The translations under genes and the position numbers were made by a program. Below are positions 60,379-64,000 of a stretch of 64,000 nt of DNA, piece by piece (the stretch's first letter is position 1; each line of letters opens with the position of its first letter). The notes beneath the pieces were generated by a model. It saw only the letters and a program-made list of their open reading frames with translations. It was not told the DNA's origin and ran no database searches. Origin of the DNA: Pantoea agglomerans (GTDB lineage Bacteria; Pseudomonadota; Gammaproteobacteria; Enterobacterales; Enterobacteriaceae). The DNA lies in contig NZ_CP090207.1 in assembly GCF_021397715.1 (NCBI RefSeq), positions 3,224,001-3,288,000 on the forward strand, written 5' to 3'.

Positions 60379-60584
60379 AACCTGATTCTCTTCTGTCAGC
60401 CGGCGGCTGCCGGCCATTAACGCACAAAAAAGCGGGCTGACCGCCCCTTCCCCATCTTGCCATCGCGTCTCATCTGCGGCTTAATGAAGCCTTTCTTAAC
60501 AATAGTTAAGCAAACCACACAGCCAGAACGCCTGTTCAGGCGCGACTTCCGTTCGCTATGGCAAAAAAATCATAAGAGGGAAAG

Positions 60585-61397
60585 ATGTCATCCGCTTCGC
60601 ATTCTGAAATTGACGCGCGTTATCGTTACGCCTGCGACATCGCCCGTGCGGCGGCCAGCCGGGCTTATTCCTGGTATCAGCAGCGTCAAAACCTGGTGGT
60701 GGAACACAAGAGGGATCTGCAGGACGTGGTCAGCGAAGCCGATCGCAACGTCGAAGCCTTAATCAAAACGCTGATTGAGGAGCGCTTCCCGGAGGATGCC
60801 GTTTACGGTGAAGAGAGCGGCGGCGAAATGGGTCATGCCCGGTTTATCTGGGTCGTCGATCCGATTGACGGCACCGCCTGTTTCGTTAACGGCCTGCCTA
60901 ACTGGTGCGTTTCACTGGCGGTGGTGTGTGACGGTGAACCGGTGATTGGCGTGGTATGCGATCCCAATCATCAGGAGCTGTTCCATGCCCGACAGGGCCA
61001 GGGCGCATGGGTCAATGAGACCCGGCTGCAGGTTCACGCCGCGCAGCAGCTCAACGAAGGCTTGCTCGGCATCAGCAACTCCAGCCGCACCGGCGCGGAA
61101 AGCGTCACCCGACTGATCGGCGGGCTGATTCAACAGGGCGGGATGTTTATCCGCATCGGTTCCGGCGCGCTGACCAGTGCCTGGACGGCGGCGGGCCGGC
61201 TGATTGGCTACTACGAAGCGCATATGCATCCTTGGGATAGCCTGCCGGGTATCGTGCTGATGCGCGAGGCGGGCGGCATGACCAACGATTACCTCGCTAA
61301 CGACGGCCTGAAAAACGGCAATCCGGTATTGCTGGCGAACGCTGCACTCTATCCACAGATCAAAGCGCTGACCGGCAATCGCGCGCTGGATGAATAA
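60585..61397 (+). CDS. Inositol monophosphatase family protein
   Basis: A 270-residue cytoplasmic sugar/inositol phosphatase. The metal site residues are in VYGEESGG (about 66-73) and WVVDPIDGTACFVNGLP (about 87-103), with the third Asp in HMHPWDSLPGIVL. It has the fold of SuhB but is clearly a different protein. RBS GAGGGAAAG precedes the ATG. Its stop TAA is followed directly by the ATG of a phytase-like phosphatase, so the two are coupled. By context its substrate is probably an inositol phosphate released by the partner; specificity cannot be read from sequence. Confidence 0.82.
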   Translation: MSSASHSEIDARYRYACDIARAAASRAYSWYQQRQNLVVEHKRDLQDVVSEADRNVEALIKTLIEERFPEDAVYGEESGGEMGHARFIWVVDPIDGTACFVNGLPNWCVSLAVVCDGEPVIGVVCDPNHQELFHARQGQGAWVNETRLQVHAAQQLNEGLLGISNSSRTGAESVTRLIGGLIQQGGMFIRIGSGALTSAWTAAGRLIGYYEAHMHPWDSLPGIVLMREAGGMTNDYLANDGLKNGNPVLLANAALYPQIKALTGNRALDE

Positions 61398-62663
61398 ATG
61401 ATGCGTAACCGGTGGCGCGGCTGGGTGTTAACGCTAAGTTCACTCTGGCTGCTGAGTCTGCCGCTGCAGGCGGCACCGCAGCCCCACTACCAGCTGGAGA
61501 AAGTGGTTGAGCTGAGCCGCCACGGCGTGCGGCCACCGACCCCCGGCAACCGGAAAGAGATCGAAGCCGCCAGCCAGCAATCCTGGCCGGTGTGGTCAAC
61601 GGCGGATGGCGAGCTGACCGGTCACGGTTACAGCGCCGTAGTCAACAAGGGGCGCTGGCAGGGCGAGCACTATCGCCAGCTCGGTTTGCTGCCGGCTGGC
61701 TGTCCCTCCTCAGCCGAGGTCTATCTGCGCGCCAGCCCGCTCCAGCGCACCCGTGCCACCGCTCAGGCGATCGCTGACAGCGCGTTTCCGGGCTGCGGCG
61801 TGCCAATCCATTACGTGGCGGGTGAGATTGATCCGCTGTTCCAGAGCGATAAGCTGGAAATCGCAAAAACCGATCCCGATCGGGAGTTAGCGGCAAAGCA
61901 GCAGAAAGCGGGCGATCTGGCACAGCTACAGCAGCAACTGCAGCCGGCGATTCAGCAGCTGAAAGCGGCGGTCTGCCCACCCACCGATCGCTGTGATTTT
62001 TTTGATCGGCCATGGCAATTCAAACAAACCCGCAGCGGCAACACCTATGTTCAGGGGCTGAGCGTGATGGCCAGCATGGTGGAGACGCTGCGGCTGGGTT
62101 ACAGCGAAAATCTGCCGTTCGATCAGCTGGCGTGGGGACATATCACCCGTGCGGCGCAGATCACCTCGCTGCTGCCGCTGCTGACCGCCAATTATGATCT
62201 CAGCAACGACCTGCTCTATCAGGCGCAGCGTCGGGGCTCAATTCTGCTTAACGCGATGCTGACTGAAATGACCAGCACAACCTCTTCTACCCGCTGGCTG
62301 ATTCTGGTGGCGCATGACACCAATATTGCGATGGTGCGTACGCTACTGGGATTTGACTGGCAGTTGCCCGGCTACGCCCGTGGCAATATCCCGCCCGGCA
62401 GCAGCCTGGTGCTGGAGCGCTGGCGCGACAGCCAGAGCGGCGAGCGTTTTCTGCGGCTTTACTTCCAGGCGCAGAGCCTGGATGGCCTGCGGCAGTTACA
62501 GCCGATTGATGATACACAGGGTTTATTACGTCAGGAGTGGCATCAGCCAGACTGCAGGATCACCGATGTCGGCCTGCTTTGCCCTTATCAATCGACGCTG
62601 ACGCAATGGCAAAAACGGCTGGACAACAGCGCCACGATGCCGGTTTCGGTCAGATTACCCTGA
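61398..62663 (+). CDS. Periplasmic histidine acid phosphatase, AppA-like (probable phytase)
   Basis: A 421-residue secreted phosphatase. A signal peptide ends LPLQAAP at about residue 28. The phosphohistidine motif is SRHGVRPPTPGN (about 40-51). The proton donor motif is VAHDTNIAMVRTLLG with HDTN, as in E. coli AppA phytase. The segment WQLPGYARGNIPPGSSLVLERWR aligns with AppA. It is a close relative of AppA or Agp; HDTN favours phytase. It starts one base after the inositol phosphatase stop. No E. coli counterpart lies here; malZ does. Phytate is the main phosphorus store of plants, which suits a plant-associated host. Confidence 0.82.
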   Translation: MMRNRWRGWVLTLSSLWLLSLPLQAAPQPHYQLEKVVELSRHGVRPPTPGNRKEIEAASQQSWPVWSTADGELTGHGYSAVVNKGRWQGEHYRQLGLLPAGCPSSAEVYLRASPLQRTRATAQAIADSAFPGCGVPIHYVAGEIDPLFQSDKLEIAKTDPDRELAAKQQKAGDLAQLQQQLQPAIQQLKAAVCPPTDRCDFFDRPWQFKQTRSGNTYVQGLSVMASMVETLRLGYSENLPFDQLAWGHITRAAQITSLLPLLTANYDLSNDLLYQAQRRGSILLNAMLTEMTSTTSSTRWLILVAHDTNIAMVRTLLGFDWQLPGYARGNIPPGSSLVLERWRDSQSGERFLRLYFQAQSLDGLRQLQPIDDTQGLLRQEWHQPDCRITDVGLLCPYQSTLTQWQKRLDNSATMPVSVRLP

Positions 62664-63110
62664 TCCTGCGGCTAATCAAATTTACGCCGCTGTGGCTGTG
62701 CAGCGCTGCCACGATTAATTAATTGAATCAGCGCGGGCGGGGAGTTTTCTTATTTAAAATAGCCTGGCTACCAGCGGCGTTAATTTTGTTTTACGATAAC
62801 CCCGTCAATCATCCCTTTTTATTTCTCTGATTCTCTTGAATATTTCGGCGACTGGTTTCGCCGTTTTTTTATTTGTTCGCCGCTCCCTGCCATGCACTCA
62901 TCCTCCAGCCTGACCTCCTCACCGCCGGGTTTTACCTGACGGCCAGCTCAATCCCTGTCAATCATCCGTTGCCCACGCTAAAGGATATTCCACCCTCTGT
63001 AACCTGCCGCCGTCACGCCTGTTCTGGCGCAGAGAGGTTGCTAAGAAGATGATGCCGGGAAGGTCAAAGGTTGGGATCAGGGAAGAGAATGGCAGAGGCG
63101 GCATGACGCC
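62664..63110. other. Intergenic region between the phytase gene and proY
   Basis: The 447 bases hold no gene I can support. The only feature is a terminator at 62846-62870. A string of short out-of-frame codons with no ribosome-binding site covers the rest; AT-rich runs lie at about 62715-62790. Confidence 0.55.
62846..62870 (+). terminator. Terminator downstream of the phytase gene
   Basis: CGGCGA (62846-62851) and TCGCCG (62858-62863) form a 6-bp stem with a 6-base loop followed by seven T. It lies 183 bases after the phosphatase stop, which leaves a long 3' untranslated region. Confidence 0.6.
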
Positions 63111-63139
63111 TGCGGCTCCCCGGATGCCGGGGAGCCGCA
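63111..63139. repeat. Perfect 13-bp hairpin downstream of proY
   Basis: TGCGGCTCCCCGG (63111-63123) and CCGGGGAGCCGCA (63127-63139) pair perfectly around ATG, just after the proY stop on the minus strand. No T run follows on either side. It should still form a very stable 3' end structure. Confidence 0.7.
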
Positions 63140-63145
63140 AAGGGA

Positions 63146-64000
63146 TTAGTGTGGCTTACGCACCAGCTTATAGCCCAGCAGCAGCACCACTATCCACACC
63201 ACGCCGACATAGAGCGACACCCGGGTATCCGGGAAATAGCCAATCAGCGCAATGATGAAGCAGAGGAAGGCGACACCGACACCGGCGGTCCAGCTGCCGC
63301 CTGGCAGCGCGAACTTCAGCTGGCTGGCGGCCTGTTTGCCGATTTTGCGGCGGAAGGCGATCTGCGACAGCAGAATCATGATCCACACCCAGACCGTGGC
63401 AAAGGTCGCCAGCGAGGCGATCACCAGGAACACCTTCTCCGGCATCAGGTAGTTGAGATAGACCGCAATCAGCATCGCGAACATCATCACCACCACCGTC
63501 ACCCACGGAATGCCGCGGGAAGAGACTTTCATAAACATCTTCGGTGCATGTCCCTGCTGGGCCATACCGTGCAGCATACGGCCCACGCCAAACACGTCGC
63601 TGTTAATGGCGGAGAGTGAGGCGGTCAGCACCACAAAATTCAGAATCGAGGCCGCCGCCGCAATTCCCAGATGCTGGAAGGTCAGCACAAACGGACTGCC
63701 AGAGGTGCCTACCTGGTTCCACGGATAGATCGACATAATCACAAACAGGGTGCCGACATAAAACACCAGGATGCGCCACGGCACCGAGTTAATGGCACGG
63801 GGAATCGACTTCTCCGGGTCCTTCGCTTCCCCGGCGGTGATACCGATAATTTCGATCCCGCCGTAAGCAAACATCACCATTTGCAGCGACAGCAGCATCC
63901 CGACCACGCCGTGGGCAAAGAAGCCGCCGTTGGTCCACAGATTGTGGATGCCGGTCGGCTGGCCACCGTTGCCGATGCCCCAGATAATCATGCCGAAACC
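63146..64000 (-). CDS. proY: Proline-specific permease ProY (5' end beyond window)
   Basis: The C-terminal 285 or so residues of an APC-family amino acid permease. It matches E. coli ProY closely, for example GIGNGGQPTGIHNLW, FAYGGIEIIGITAGEAKDPEKS and LSAINSDVFGVGRMLHGMA. The frame continues across the right edge, so the N-terminal four or five helices are missing from this window, not from the gene. proY is next to acpH-queA in E. coli too, apart from malZ, which the phytase pair replaces here. The stop is at 63146, after a short RKPH tail. Confidence 0.92.
   Translation of the reverse strand, partial: GFGMIIWGIGNGGQPTGIHNLWTNGGFFAHGVVGMLLSLQMVMFAYGGIEIIGITAGEAKDPEKSIPRAINSVPWRILVFYVGTLFVIMSIYPWNQVGTSGSPFVLTFQHLGIAAAASILNFVVLTASLSAINSDVFGVGRMLHGMAQQGHAPKMFMKVSSRGIPWVTVVVMMFAMLIAVYLNYLMPEKVFLVIASLATFATVWVWIMILLSQIAFRRKIGKQAASQLKFALPGGSWTAGVGVAFLCFIIALIGYFPDTRVSLYVGVVWIVVLLLGYKLVRKPH

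Overview
The window is a stretch of chromosome from a gamma-proteobacterium of the order Enterobacterales. It is most likely Pantoea or a close relative in the Erwiniaceae; this is inferred from gene order, protein similarity recalled from memory, and the accessory genes, since no search was possible. The backbone follows the Escherichia coli order hha-ffs-ybaZ-tesB-amtB-glnK-mdlBA-decR-cof-ybaE-queC-fadM-ppiD-hupB-lon-clpXP-tig-bolA-ampG-cyoABCDE-yajR-panE-thiI-dxs-pgpA-thiL-nusB-ribH-ribD-nrdR-secFD-yajC-tgt-queA-acpH-proY, read in the opposite direction. Most proteins match their E. coli counterparts in length to within a few residues.

Layout. 1-3.1 kb is a zinc-starvation block: rpmE2-rpmJ2 (zinc-free L31 and L36 paralogues) and an oppositely oriented zinc ABC importer, each behind a Zur-like palindrome. 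A 34-residue membrane peptide heads the importer operon. 3.3-4.5 kb holds an orphan ORF, tomB and hha. 4.6-8.6 kb has the 4.5S RNA, atl, ybaY, tesB and the nitrogen-controlled glnK-amtB operon with a clear sigma-54 promoter and NtrC enhancer. 8.8-18.3 kb has mdlAB, decR with a divergent PLP enzyme of the cysteine synthase fold, cof, a frameshifted ybaE, queC, fadM and ybaV. 18.4-27.9 kb is the proteostasis block (ppiD, hupB, lon, clpX, clpP, tig, bolA), with sigma-32 type promoters before lon and clpP. 28-37 kb holds yajG-ampG, the cytochrome bo3 operon and yajR. 37-50.6 kb has yajQ, panE-yajL, thiI, xseB-ispA-dxs, yajO and pgpA/thiL/nusB/ribH/ribD/nrdR, then kbp and yajI. 50.6-60.4 kb has secFD-yajC-tgt, a low-GC three-gene gtr (O-antigen glucosylation) island, queA and acpH. 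60.5-62.7 kb is an inositol-phosphatase plus phytase-like pair, followed by proY, which runs off the right edge.

Accessory departures from the E. coli backbone are the most informative parts: the PLP enzyme next to decR; kbp beside yajI where E. coli has tsx and yajD; the gtr island separating queA from tgt, with a PhoB-box-like element in front of it; and the phytase/inositol phosphatase pair where E. coli has malZ. I found no CRISPR array, tRNA, rRNA, integrase or intact insertion sequence. No wholly new multi-gene system is evident. The best candidates for undescribed biology are the coupled 34-residue peptide in the Zur operon, the possible phosphate control of the gtr island, the phytate-to-inositol cassette, the palindromic repeat after yajR, and the decayed sequence next to the gtr island.
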